A stretch of 64,000 nucleotides of DNA from Sneathiella limimaris. Its GTDB lineage: Bacteria > Pseudomonadota > Alphaproteobacteria > Sneathiellales > Sneathiellaceae. Made by a program: the position numbers and the translations under genes. The notes under the pieces are model-generated. The model did not search any database. It was not told the DNA's origin and was given only the letters and a program-made list of their open reading frames with translations. The stretch is taken from the NCBI RefSeq assembly GCF_012932565.1, contig NZ_JABBYJ010000003.1, positions 310,001 through 374,000 on the forward strand. Reading direction: 5' to 3'. Shown here piece by piece: positions 8,209 through 16,202 of this stretch (position 1 is its first letter; the number at the start of each line of letters is the position of its first letter).

Positions 8209-10331
8209 GTTTCCTGACGACAAAAGCCGCTTATGCTGGCGCGAACAACTGGGGCCGCGATACCCAATATGCGGCCTGCATCACCCCTTTGCTGGATGCA
8301 CTGGGCTGGCGCGGTGAGCCTGCACAGGTGATGGAGGCAATGCCTCATTTCAAGACGACGATGGATCTCCTGGATTTTCAGAGCACCCTTGCCAACCTGC
8401 ATTTTGACAGCACCAGCCGCACGACCAAGATCAGCAAGATTGACCCGCGCCTATTCCCCTGCGTTTTCGACCCAGAGAATGGATCCGTGAAGGTTTTATT
8501 GTCCGTTGGGGATAGCGGCATTCATGCGTTTGATGCGGAAACCCAGGAATATCGGGTTCTGGAAAAAGCTGATTTGAAAGGCAGCGGCACCGCCTTTTTC
8601 TTTAAGGCGACGCCGAAAGAAAAAATCGGTCAGTGGAATTCTGGTCAGAATTGGTTCCGGGCAGTTTTTGACCGCTTCAAGCCCCTGACCCGCCAGATCA
8701 TGATGATCACCTTTGTCCTGAATATCCTGGCGCTGGCAACGCCGCTTTTTATCATGGCCGTTTATGACATGGTCATTGGGGCAAACTCCAAGGAAACCCT
8801 GAAATATTTGATCTTGGGTATTCTGATCGCGTTTATCTGCGACATCATGCTCCGCCTGATGCGGGGACAAATGCTGGCCTATATTGGGGCACGGCTGGAC
8901 TATATCGTCGGGACAACAGTTCTGCAGAAAATCCTGTCCCTACCCGTTCAGCAAACAGAACGCAGCTCCCTCGGCTCCAAACTGGCCCGGTTCCGGGAGT
9001 TTGACATGATCCGGGAATTTTTCATCGGTCCCATGGCCATGGCACTTCTGGAAATTCCATTTGTCTTCATTTTCCTGTTAGCGGTCGGCCTGATCGGGGG
9101 CTCTCTTGTTCTGATCCCAATTGTTATGATTGTCCTCTACATCGTTGCGGCCCTGATCATCCTGCCAATCATCCAACAACGGACAACAGAAGATCTCAGC
9201 CATTCTGCCGGTAAAGGCGCTTTTGTGACTGAGTGCTTTAATAATGTGCGGACCATCAAACAGCTCGGCGCAGAAGAAATCTGGCTGGAGCGGTATCGGG
9301 ATCTCTCCACCGGCAATGCAATTGCTGGTATTCGCAACAACATGATCGGGGCAGTTGCCCAGACTTTTGCGCATGTCGTCATGATTTCAGCCGGTATTCT
9401 GACCCTCTCCTTCGGAATTAATAAGGTGTTGGATGAAAGCATGACTGTGGGTGCCTTGGTCGCTACCATGGCTCTGATCTGGCGCATGCTATCCCCGACA
9501 CAGGGTGTGTTCCTTGCCCTGACCAAGCTGAACCAGATCGGCATCAGCATCAAACGGCTGAACCAGCTTTTCACCTTAAAAAGTGAAAGCAACCCTTACA
9601 CGGTTTCCAAGCTCAAACAATTCCAGGGCCGGATTAATTTCTCTCGTGTCAGTTTCCGTTATTCTGCCGATCAGGATCCAGCCGTCATGGGCCTTGATTT
9701 CCAGATCGAACCGGGTGAGGTCGTTGCACTTGTCGGTGCTAACAGTTCCGGTAAATCGACAGTTGTTAAATTGCTGGCAGGACTTTACCAGCCACAGGTT
9801 GGACGCATTGCCATTGATGGGGTTGACCTTCGTCAGATTGATCCACTGGAACTTCGCAAATCCATTGGCTACATGCCCCAGAATTGTGAGCTTTTCCACG
9901 GAACAATCCGCCAGAACCTGCTGCTCGGCAAGAACACCGCCAGTGAAGAACAGATCCTGGAAGTTTGCGAATGGGCAAACCTGACCGAGGATATCAACAA
10001 CTTGCCGGAAGGGTTGGATACCCGCATCGGGGATCAGACCCTTTTGCAACTTCCCGCTGGCTTCCAGCAGCGCCTTAATCTGGCGAGGGCACTTCTGTCC
10101 AACGCCCAGATCCTCATCTTCGATGAGCCCGGTAACACGCTTGATGATGCCGGTGATCGAGCCTTTCTGGAGGCTGTTGAGAAAATGCGTGGGAAGGCCA
10201 CCGTTATCATTATCACCCATCGCCCCAGCCATATGCGGGCTGCGGACCGGGTTATCATGATGAACCGGGGCATGATCCAGACAATCGGACCGGCAGATAC
10301 AATTATTCCAATGCTCTTTGGGGGCGCGTAA
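8205..10331 (+). CDS. Type I secretion ABC transporter subunit B (C39-like N-domain)
   Basis: A 708-residue ABC exporter subunit. Residues about 1-150 resemble the inactive C39-peptidase-like domain used by some type I ABC proteins to hold unfolded substrate; no catalytic Cys/His arrangement was recognised. The membrane domain spans about 160-440 and the ATPase about 465-690. Walker A is GANSSGKS (511-518), again with Ser at the fourth position. The signature is LPAGF (616-620). Walker B has DEP, and the H-loop His672 is intact (ITHR). Starting inside the stop of subunit A and sharing one base with the adaptor gene, it is the middle gene of a tight operon. Inference: the catalytically more competent half of a heterodimeric exporter. 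Confidence 0.9.
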   Translation: MSFLTTKAAYAGANNWGRDTQYAACITPLLDALGWRGEPAQVMEAMPHFKTTMDLLDFQSTLANLHFDSTSRTTKISKIDPRLFPCVFDPENGSVKVLLSVGDSGIHAFDAETQEYRVLEKADLKGSGTAFFFKATPKEKIGQWNSGQNWFRAVFDRFKPLTRQIMMITFVLNILALATPLFIMAVYDMVIGANSKETLKYLILGILIAFICDIMLRLMRGQMLAYIGARLDYIVGTTVLQKILSLPVQQTERSSLGSKLARFREFDMIREFFIGPMAMALLEIPFVFIFLLAVGLIGGSLVLIPIVMIVLYIVAALIILPIIQQRTTEDLSHSAGKGAFVTECFNNVRTIKQLGAEEIWLERYRDLSTGNAIAGIRNNMIGAVAQTFAHVVMISAGILTLSFGINKVLDESMTVGALVATMALIWRMLSPTQGVFLALTKLNQIGISIKRLNQLFTLKSESNPYTVSKLKQFQGRINFSRVSFRYSADQDPAVMGLDFQIEPGEVVALVGANSSGKSTVVKLLAGLYQPQVGRIAIDGVDLRQIDPLELRKSIGYMPQNCELFHGTIRQNLLLGKNTASEEQILEVCEWANLTEDINNLPEGLDTRIGDQTLLQLPAGFQQRLNLARALLSNAQILIFDEPGNTLDDAGDRAFLEAVEKMRGKATVIIITHRPSHMRAADRVIMMNRGMIQTIGPADTIIPMLFGGA

Positions 10332-11710
10332 TGGGCAAATCACTTAAATTCATTGCCATTGATCAGGAAAAGTACAAAACCATCTCCCAGAAACTGGAGA
10401 AGGGGAAACCTGAAACCCAACGTCTTGGGCAATCCATCATGCTTGAGGAAAAAGGTCCGTCGTCACTGCTTCGGATCGCGATCCTGTTCAGTTTCGTGGG
10501 GCTACTCTCCTTCATCGCATGGGCGCAGCACACAGAAATTGATGAAGTTGCCGTTGCCTCCGGAGAAGTGATCCCGTCAGGGACAGTTCAAACCATCCAG
10601 CATATTGATGGCGGCACTATCAGCAGCATCAATATCGAAGAAGGTGAGATCGTCAACGCGGGCCAAACTCTCATTCAATTGGATCACACTGATGCAACAG
10701 CCGAACTCAAACAGCTGGAAACCCAGAAAACCATCTGGGATCTGAAATCCCGGCGTTTGTTGGCATTTGTCAACGGAACGGAAATCGACACTGCAGGCAT
10801 TGAGGATCGCTATATTGACCAGATTGCGGAGCAGAAGAACCTTCTTCGCATTCAGAACCTGGACCGGGAAAACCAACTCTCCGTCATTAATACGCAGATT
10901 GAACAGCGCAAATCTGAATTGGATATTCTGCAAAAACAGATTGTCATCCTTCAAGGCCAGCTCAAGCCATTGCAGGAACAGATGGCCATCCGCGAAGGCC
11001 TTCTGAAAAACAAAACCATCAGTCGCTTCGACTATCTGGATAGCCAGCGCCAGTATCTGCAGGAAAAAGGCCGCCTTGATGAGTTGGTCAATAAACAGCA
11101 GGCTGCAAAGCAGGCCATCAGTGAAGCCGAACAACGGCGCGAAGAACTGGACAGCCGCATCCGCCGGGAAGCTCTGGATGAAATGGCCGCTGCCAATTCC
11201 GAAGCCTTGAAATTAACAGAAGAAATTGAGCGCTTGCATGGTGTGATCGGGCGGTTAAATATCCAGTCGCCTGTTCATGGTGTTGTTCAGGGCCTCGATG
11301 TAAACTCAGTCGGCACGGTGATTAAACCGGGCAATCCGATCCTTTCCATCGTTCCAGTGGATCAGGAATTGATTGTCGAAACCCGCATCCGGCCAGAGGA
11401 CATCGGCTTCTTGCAGGTGGGTCAGCTCGCTTCTGTGAAATTCACTACCTATAATTATTCCCGCTACGGCTCTGTCCCCGGCAAGCTGACCCATATTTCA
11501 GCGACCACTTTCCAGGATGAGCAGGGCGAGAGTTTTTATAAAGGCAAGGTTGCCCTCTCCAAGGCCTATGTGGGAGAGGACCCGGAACGAAATCTGATCC
11601 TGCCGGGCATGACAGCAATTGCCGATATTAATTCAGGCCGGAAATCACTGCTGGATTATCTCTTGAAGCCTATCCACACCACCGTGAGCGAGGCGTTCCG
11701 CGAACGCTAG
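10331..11710 (+). CDS. HlyD-family membrane fusion protein of type I secretion
   Basis: A 459-residue periplasmic adaptor. There is one membrane anchor at about residues 45-65, then a lipoyl-like half (residues about 75-115, with GEVIPSGTVQTIQHIDGG), a long alpha-helical hairpin rich in Gln/Glu/Lys/Arg (about 150-300), the second lipoyl half (about 300-345, with SPVHGVVQGLDVNSVG) and a beta-barrel tail. It would bridge the ABC pair to an outer-membrane TolC-type channel. No TolC gene lies in the window, so that part must be elsewhere. The start codon overlaps the stop of the preceding ABC gene (TAATG). The convergent AraC gene begins only 3 bases after its stop. Confidence 0.93.
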   Translation: MGKSLKFIAIDQEKYKTISQKLEKGKPETQRLGQSIMLEEKGPSSLLRIAILFSFVGLLSFIAWAQHTEIDEVAVASGEVIPSGTVQTIQHIDGGTISSINIEEGEIVNAGQTLIQLDHTDATAELKQLETQKTIWDLKSRRLLAFVNGTEIDTAGIEDRYIDQIAEQKNLLRIQNLDRENQLSVINTQIEQRKSELDILQKQIVILQGQLKPLQEQMAIREGLLKNKTISRFDYLDSQRQYLQEKGRLDELVNKQQAAKQAISEAEQRREELDSRIRREALDEMAAANSEALKLTEEIERLHGVIGRLNIQSPVHGVVQGLDVNSVGTVIKPGNPILSIVPVDQELIVETRIRPEDIGFLQVGQLASVKFTTYNYSRYGSVPGKLTHISATTFQDEQGESFYKGKVALSKAYVGEDPERNLILPGMTAIADINSGRKSLLDYLLKPIHTTVSEAFRER

Positions 11711-11713
11711 GGA

Positions 11714-12655
11714 TTAGGCCCTGTCAGCACTTCGATATTCGCCGGGCGTCATGTTCAGTGTCCGGCGAAAATCCCGCTGGAAATGGGCCTGATCAGAATA
11801 ACCACAAGCGTAGCCAATTTCCGACAGACTTTCAGTCCCTTCCAGCAGCAAGTCGCAGGCTTCCGTGATCCGTACCTTTCGGGTCAGGCTGGAAAAAGAA
11901 TGCCCCTCCGACTTGATCTGCCGTTGCAGGGTTCGGGGCGATACAAATAAGGATTTTGCCGCCTCTTCCAACTTCCAGAGCCGGGCCACATCTTCAGATA
12001 ACAACCCGCTAAGGCGTTTTACCATCGTCTCCTCAGTGTCATTAGGCGAAACAGGCAACTCTTTCTCTGATGGTTTTTGCCAGCGAACCATCCAGTCACG
12101 GCCCTCACCCGACAATTTGACATTGGTCTTTTCAGACAGTGGCCAAGAAAATGTCACGCCGTCCATCTCAACCCGAATGCCTTTCATCCCGATCAAATCC
12201 AGCAACCCACAAAGAAGCCCACAGATCAGGATGTTTTCTGCTGTGCTTGGCGCGACAGCTCCTTTCCAGAAGCGTTTACAACTCCAGGAATTATCTTCAA
12301 GCGATGTGATTTTCAATCGGTGACTGGCATGGTTATACCGCTCCAGCCGCATCCATTTTTGCGCCAGCACATTTGGATCTGCACTTTTCAGCAAAATCCG
12401 CCCGATCGGTGCATCCCCGATTTTGTTCAGATGCTGCCCTACAGACAGAATTGGTGCCGCACCGCCTACCTCAAAAGCATGTTTTACCAGTTTGGTTTTT
12501 GCCGCTGCATCAAATACACCAGATGCATATGGGTTGGGCGGGATGAAGCCCTCGGGGATTAACCCCTTATCCCTGTCTTTGAAAACCGTCCAGATCAGGG
12601 TCACCAACTGGGTGTTCGAAAATCCACTGTCTGGCATTTTAGGCTGGCGGCTCAA
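11714..12655 (-). CDS. AraC-family transcriptional regulator
   Basis: A 313-residue regulator. The C-terminal ~100 residues hold the paired AraC helix-turn-helix (SPRTLQRQIKSEG, then IGYACGYSDQAHFQRDFRR and the TPGEYR end). The N-terminal ~200 residues form a ligand domain like those of full-length AraC proteins, but the ligand cannot be named. The TTG start at 12655 is supported by a GGGGAGGA site that overlaps the stop codon of the small membrane protein upstream, implying translational coupling; an in-frame ATG at 12637 is the alternative. It is the last gene of a minus-strand set with the 108- and 141-residue proteins, which may be part of its regulon. Confidence 0.88.
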   Translation of the reverse strand: MSRQPKMPDSGFSNTQLVTLIWTVFKDRDKGLIPEGFIPPNPYASGVFDAAAKTKLVKHAFEVGGAAPILSVGQHLNKIGDAPIGRILLKSADPNVLAQKWMRLERYNHASHRLKITSLEDNSWSCKRFWKGAVAPSTAENILICGLLCGLLDLIGMKGIRVEMDGVTFSWPLSEKTNVKLSGEGRDWMVRWQKPSEKELPVSPNDTEETMVKRLSGLLSEDVARLWKLEEAAKSLFVSPRTLQRQIKSEGHSFSSLTRKVRITEACDLLLEGTESLSEIGYACGYSDQAHFQRDFRRTLNMTPGEYRSADRA

Positions 12656-12659
12656 AGGC

Positions 12660-12986
12660 TCATCCTCCCCGGATCAAGGGGGCAATCAGGCGTGCGGCCC
12701 CAACAAGCAAGGCCCCGTATAGAAACGGCTGCACCAGAAGAACAAGCGTCCCTACCGGCAAACTTATGACACCCAGTTTCTCCTGCCCTATCAAAAATGG
12801 AACCTCTCCATACGGTTGTCCGGTAACCCACAGGCCGATCGCTTTGATCAGGTACCAGGCATTAAAATATTCAGCCACATGTCCAAGCCACGCATCGATC
12901 AGTAATTGGATGATCAGCGCAGCAAGTGCGGTTATCAACACTGCCGCACCGGGCGACGATTTGCAAAACTCAATATATCCGAACAT
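12660..12986 (-). CDS. Small integral membrane protein, unknown function
   Basis: A 108-residue hydrophobic protein with about two or three membrane segments (residues about 12-32, 70-90 and possibly 40-55). I do not recognise the family. A gagga ribosome site sits close before ATG 12986. The gene lies 7 bases after the DUF2141 gene and 4 bases before the AraC regulator, so the three are probably co-transcribed. A membrane role linked to the secreted DUF2141 protein is only an inference from position. Confidence 0.7.
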   Translation of the reverse strand: MFGYIEFCKSSPGAAVLITALAALIIQLLIDAWLGHVAEYFNAWYLIKAIGLWVTGQPYGEVPFLIGQEKLGVISLPVGTLVLLVQPFLYGALLVGAARLIAPLIRGG

Positions 12987-12993
12987 GGGTTCC

Positions 12994-13419
12994 TCAAAAA
13001 TAGCTGAGTAAAATTGTCTGGCGAACAGGCTCTGCCCTTAAGGAAAACGTGGCCGCCGCATCCGAGGGCGGTCCCAGAAATCCCTTGGCATTGTTGGAAA
13101 CACCAACCCCCTCCTTTGGAATACCAAAAAAGTTTTTATCCAGCTCTCCATTGGCGTTTTCATCATGGGCGATGGAAAAGGAATAATCCCCCTCCGGCAA
13201 GTCTTTGAGCACCAACTCAACAGGAGCGCCACTTGCGAGGGTTTTCGCTCTGCGAAATACCTTATCAAATTTCAAGAAATTCCCCGCTTGAAACAAGGTC
13301 ACCCGAACATCACCATCCGCACTTCGAAGCCCTTGAACCTGAATATGTATCTCTGCTGCCCAAGCAGGGTTGACGAGCAACAGCAGGAAAAGAGATAGTA
13401 GCCATCTTCTGGAATTCAT
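12994..13419 (-). CDS. DUF2141 family secreted protein
   Basis: A 141-residue exported protein with a signal peptide (residues 1-21, cut after NPAWA). The mature part has the DUF2141 pattern: a beta-rich fold with AHDENANGELDKNFFGIPKEG near residues 84-104 and SNNAKG after it. The family is widespread in Gram-negative bacteria and of unknown function; it is predicted to be periplasmic or outer-membrane-associated. A strong AAGGAGG-like site precedes the ATG. It is the first gene of the minus-strand set running through to the AraC regulator. Confidence 0.85.
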   Translation of the reverse strand: MNSRRWLLSLFLLLLVNPAWAAEIHIQVQGLRSADGDVRVTLFQAGNFLKFDKVFRRAKTLASGAPVELVLKDLPEGDYSFSIAHDENANGELDKNFFGIPKEGVGVSNNAKGFLGPPSDAAATFSLRAEPVRQTILLSYF

Positions 13420-13522
13420 TTCCTTGGATCCTCCTTCAATTGGAAGCTCAGTGTAGAAATGATTTCATCCAGAATATTGAATAATTACGCCACAATCCTT
13501 GAGCTGAAAGACAGAGGAAAAT

Positions 13523-13870
13523 ATGTCAGAAATTGAACGGCGCCATGTCGGCGCCCGCATGAGCCAAATCGTCAAGCATAACGGAACCGTCTATCTGGCC
13601 GGACAGGTTGGCAATCCTGCTGGCACCCCTGCCGAGCAGACAAAAGACATTTTGAACAAAATTGACGAGCTTCTGGCGGAAGTCGGCTCCGATAAAACCA
13701 AAATCCTGCAGGCAACCATCTGGCTGTCCTCCATCGATTATTTTGCCGAAATGAATGAAGTTTGGGATGCCTGGGTTGCCGAAGGCCATACCCCAGCACG
13801 AGCTTGCGGCGAATCTGCTCTTGCGACACCTGACTACAAGGTGGAAATCCTGATCACCGCTGCCGCCTGA
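13523..13870 (+). CDS. RidA family protein (reactive imine/enamine deaminase)
   Basis: A 115-residue protein of the RidA/YjgF family in which the conserved segments are easily read: VYLAGQVG near residues 23-30, QTKDILNKIDELLAEVGS in the middle, and PARACGESALA before the last strand, where the Arg is the usual imine-binding residue. Family members form trimers and hydrolyse reactive 2-aminoacrylate-type intermediates released by PLP enzymes. This short form belongs to the divergent branch of the family, so the exact substrate is uncertain. A clear AGAGGAAA site precedes the ATG. It stands alone on its strand. Confidence 0.9.
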   Translation: MSEIERRHVGARMSQIVKHNGTVYLAGQVGNPAGTPAEQTKDILNKIDELLAEVGSDKTKILQATIWLSSIDYFAEMNEVWDAWVAEGHTPARACGESALATPDYKVEILITAAA

Positions 13871-13956
13871 GAATAAAGATACCAGATCATGGCTGCCGCC
13901 TGATCATGGGGATTCTCCAGTGGGCAAACTGCCCACTGGAACAGAATTTAGACGCC

Positions 13957-14247
13957 TTACTCGACGCCCTCAACCATCACAATATCTGCAATCCCGGCAT
14001 CCTTCCGATGCTTTTTGGCCGCATCATACTCATCTGAATTATAGCAATTCAGCGCTGTTGCCATATCCTCAAATTCGATCACCACATTCCGGGCATGCCC
14101 CTTGCCTTCGACCTGCTTGAAATTCCCGCCTCTGGCGAGAACCTTGGCGTTATACTTCTCAAAGGCTTTGCTCGCTTTTTCAGCGTATTTTGCATACGGC
14201 TCCGGATCGGTGACCGTTACATGTGCAATCCAGTATGCTTTGGGCAT
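13957..14247 (-). CDS. DUF1330 family protein
   Basis: A 96-residue dimeric alpha/beta-barrel protein of the DUF1330 family, recognised from AYWIAHVTVTDPEPYAKY at the start, ARGG in the middle and VIEFEDMATALNCYNSDEY. The biochemical role of the family is not established. A GGGGGAAT ribosome site precedes the ATG. It is a single gene, convergent with the RidA gene and divergent from the DUF1989 gene. Confidence 0.88.
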   Translation of the reverse strand: MPKAYWIAHVTVTDPEPYAKYAEKASKAFEKYNAKVLARGGNFKQVEGKGHARNVVIEFEDMATALNCYNSDEYDAAKKHRKDAGIADIVMVEGVE

Positions 14248-14334
14248 TGAAATTCCCCCTGTCAGAAGTCAAACTAAAAAATCAGGCAGCCATACTCTCA
14301 CATTTCACTGAGATTGAAACCGGAAATTCAGATC

Positions 14335-15198
14335 ATGAAACCAACACCGCAGAACCCCGCCCCCACCGATGCAGAAACACGTAAAGCCGTAGAACCGGTT
14401 ATCTGTTATCCCTCCGACAGTCTGAACGAAAGCGGGCTTGGTTACAGGGCGCACCTGCGCGAGGATCTGGAGCTTCTGGATACAGTCACGGTTCCACCCC
14501 GCGATGCCCGGTGTTTCGAAGTGGCCGCAGGGAACTTTTTTCGGATCACCTGCCCTGATGGGCCACAAGTGGGAGATCTGAACCTTTGGCAGCAGCATAA
14601 TCTGGATGAAAAATTCTTCAGTGGCAAAACCCGGGCACTGCACGGCACCCATGTAGGTGTTGGCGATCGGCTCTGGAGCTCCCTGCCCTATTTACGTGCC
14701 CTCGCGACAGTAACTTATGACACGCTGGACTGGTACGGGTTTGATGCGTTTGGCGGCGGTGTGCATGACGTCATCGGAACCCGCTGTGATCCCTATACAA
14801 ACACACTCCTTAACGACACAGAATATCATTATTGCTGTCACTCCAATCTGACCCGCGCCTTAATGCAGGAACGTGGCCTGGACAAAGACCAGGCAGAACG
14901 CGCCGTTCACGATGTGCTCAACGTTTTCATGTGTACCGGCTTCACCCAGAACACCCATCAGTATTTCATGAAGGCAAGTCCGGTTCGTAAGGGCGACTAT
15001 CTGGAATTCTTTGCAGAAACAGATCTTTTGGGAGCTCTCTCCACCTGCCCCGGCGGGGATTGTTCGACTATTCACTCCAGTGAGGAGGCGGCCTGTTATC
15101 CGCTTGAGATTGAGATTTACAAGAGCCGGATCTCGCTCCCAGCAGACTGGACCCCACCCGATCCATCAGGCTATTCCAGAAATCATGGGCTCACGTAA
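14335..15198 (+). CDS. Urea carboxylase-associated (DUF1989) family protein
   Basis: A 287-residue cytoplasmic protein of the DUF1989 family, recognised from ARCFEVAAGNFFRITCPDGPQVGDLN-type sequence near residues 60-85, an HGTH motif, and the C-terminal cysteine motif CPGGDCS followed by CYPLEIEIY. Relatives include the urea carboxylase-associated proteins, and some act in amine and amino-acid catabolism. Conserved Cys/His residues suggest metal binding. No urea carboxylase or allophanate hydrolase lies nearby, so the substrate here is open. A TTG at 14314 would add seven residues; I prefer the ATG. Confidence 0.85.
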   Translation: MKPTPQNPAPTDAETRKAVEPVICYPSDSLNESGLGYRAHLREDLELLDTVTVPPRDARCFEVAAGNFFRITCPDGPQVGDLNLWQQHNLDEKFFSGKTRALHGTHVGVGDRLWSSLPYLRALATVTYDTLDWYGFDAFGGGVHDVIGTRCDPYTNTLLNDTEYHYCCHSNLTRALMQERGLDKDQAERAVHDVLNVFMCTGFTQNTHQYFMKASPVRKGDYLEFFAETDLLGALSTCPGGDCSTIHSSEEAACYPLEIEIYKSRISLPADWTPPDPSGYSRNHGLT

Positions 15199-15289
15199 AT
15201 CGACAGAATTTACCGTGTGACAATTATCATATTATTCAGAAGTTAACCAACAAACTTCACCGAATATTAGGAATGAAAAGTTATTGTCA

Positions 15290-15318
15290 TTGACATCAGG
15301 CAGCCCTTAGCTTATTGC
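15290..15318 (+). promoter_or_regulatory. Candidate sigma-70 promoter of the VPLPA-CTERM gene
   Basis: TTGACA at 15290-15295 is followed after 17 bases by TATTGC at 15313-15318, about 70 bases before the ATG at 15390. The -35 is perfect and the -10 is weak (4 of 6). Nothing else was recognised in the 191-bp spacer. Confidence 0.4.
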
Positions 15319-15389
15319 GCTGCAGCATAATTTTTGACCGATCGAGATTCAGATGAATTTCGATCACAGTAGCTTAATCGTTTGAGTAA

Positions 15390-16037
15390 ATGACAATGAC
15401 CGTCAAAGCAAAATTTCTGGCCGTTCTGGCCGGCTTCTTCCTGACCCTGTCTTCAGCCGCTGCTGCTCCTGTCAGCTTCATCGACAATGGTACTTATACG
15501 TCTGACACCCAAAGTGGTCTTGAATGGCTGGATGTGAACCTCACTGCAGGTCGCAATTATTTTGATGTCTCTTCTGAGCTTGGCTCCGGCGGTGAGTTTG
15601 AAGGCTGGCGCTATGCCACAGCCCAGGAATTTCTCGGACTGATTTCCAATTGGACCGGCATCACGGTAACCGTACAGCATCAGGTTGTCTTTGCTGAAGG
15701 TCTGCTGGATGGACTGGTTAGCTTGCTCGGCCCAACCTCAGGCGGTGTTTTTGCGGAAGGGTCTAACAACTACTTCATTCGTGGCGTGCTTGCCGATAAA
15801 GTTGGCGACTGGCATCATCAGTCAGCCTTCATTTATGATATGGATCATGTGGAAAATGACGCTGACTATATCTATGGCAACGGTGGCCCATATTCTGATT
15901 ACAGCATTGAAGGTAAATATGGCGCCTTCCTGGTTCGGGACATTGCAATTTCAGCTGTTCCGCTGCCCCCTGCAATTCTCATGTTTGGCGCGGCGATCAT
16001 TGGTTTGGGACTGATCAGCCGAAAACGGTTTCACTAA
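15390..16037 (+). CDS. VPLPA-CTERM sorting domain-containing protein
   Basis: A 215-residue exported protein. A signal peptide covers residues 1-26 (ending SSAAAA). The body resembles the DUF1566-like 'SGLEWLDV...GWRYATAQEF' type, which is often found in PEP-CTERM-class proteins. The C-terminus is a sorting signal: VPLPPAILMFGAA, a short membrane helix, then the basic RKRFH tail. This variant is usually handled by a dedicated exosortase, which is not in this window. The protein is predicted to reach the cell surface or the extracellular polysaccharide layer. A second VPLPA-CTERM gene lies at 61247-61840. A terminator follows directly. Confidence 0.87.
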   Translation: MTMTVKAKFLAVLAGFFLTLSSAAAAPVSFIDNGTYTSDTQSGLEWLDVNLTAGRNYFDVSSELGSGGEFEGWRYATAQEFLGLISNWTGITVTVQHQVVFAEGLLDGLVSLLGPTSGGVFAEGSNNYFIRGVLADKVGDWHHQSAFIYDMDHVENDADYIYGNGGPYSDYSIEGKYGAFLVRDIAISAVPLPPAILMFGAAIIGLGLISRKRFH

Positions 16038-16068
16038 CGCAAACCGACCTCCCCAACACTGAATTTTG

Positions 16069-16099
16069 AAAAGCTCGAGTGTCATGCTCGGGCTTTTCT
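16069..16099 (+). terminator. Rho-independent terminator after the VPLPA-CTERM gene
   Basis: The arms aaaagctcgag (16069-16079) and ctcgggctttt (16087-16097) pair over 11 positions with one G-U, separated by a 7-base loop and ending in a T-rich run. Confidence 0.8.
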
Positions 16100-16135
16100 C
16101 GCATTTGGTTTTGCTAAAGAATTTTTTAACTACCC

Positions 16136-16159
16136 CTCCTTATAGTTAATCGCCTGTCC
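16136..16159. promoter_or_regulatory. Inverted repeat TTAACTA-N10-TAGTTAA before chemoreceptor
   Basis: Perfect 7-base arms (16136-16142 and 16153-16159) are separated by ten bases, about one helical turn arm to arm. The site lies 44 bases before the GTG start of the chemoreceptor, a position expected for an operator overlapping the promoter. The binding protein is unknown. Confidence 0.4.
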
Positions 16160-16202
16160 TTCATTCAAGGGAGACCTGTACGTGGTTACGGGGGGATAAG
16201 GT

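Noticed and set aside
9576-10343. 255-codon minus-strand frame inside ABC subunit B
   Set aside because: The overlapping plus-strand frame has all ABC ATPase motifs; this is a shadow.
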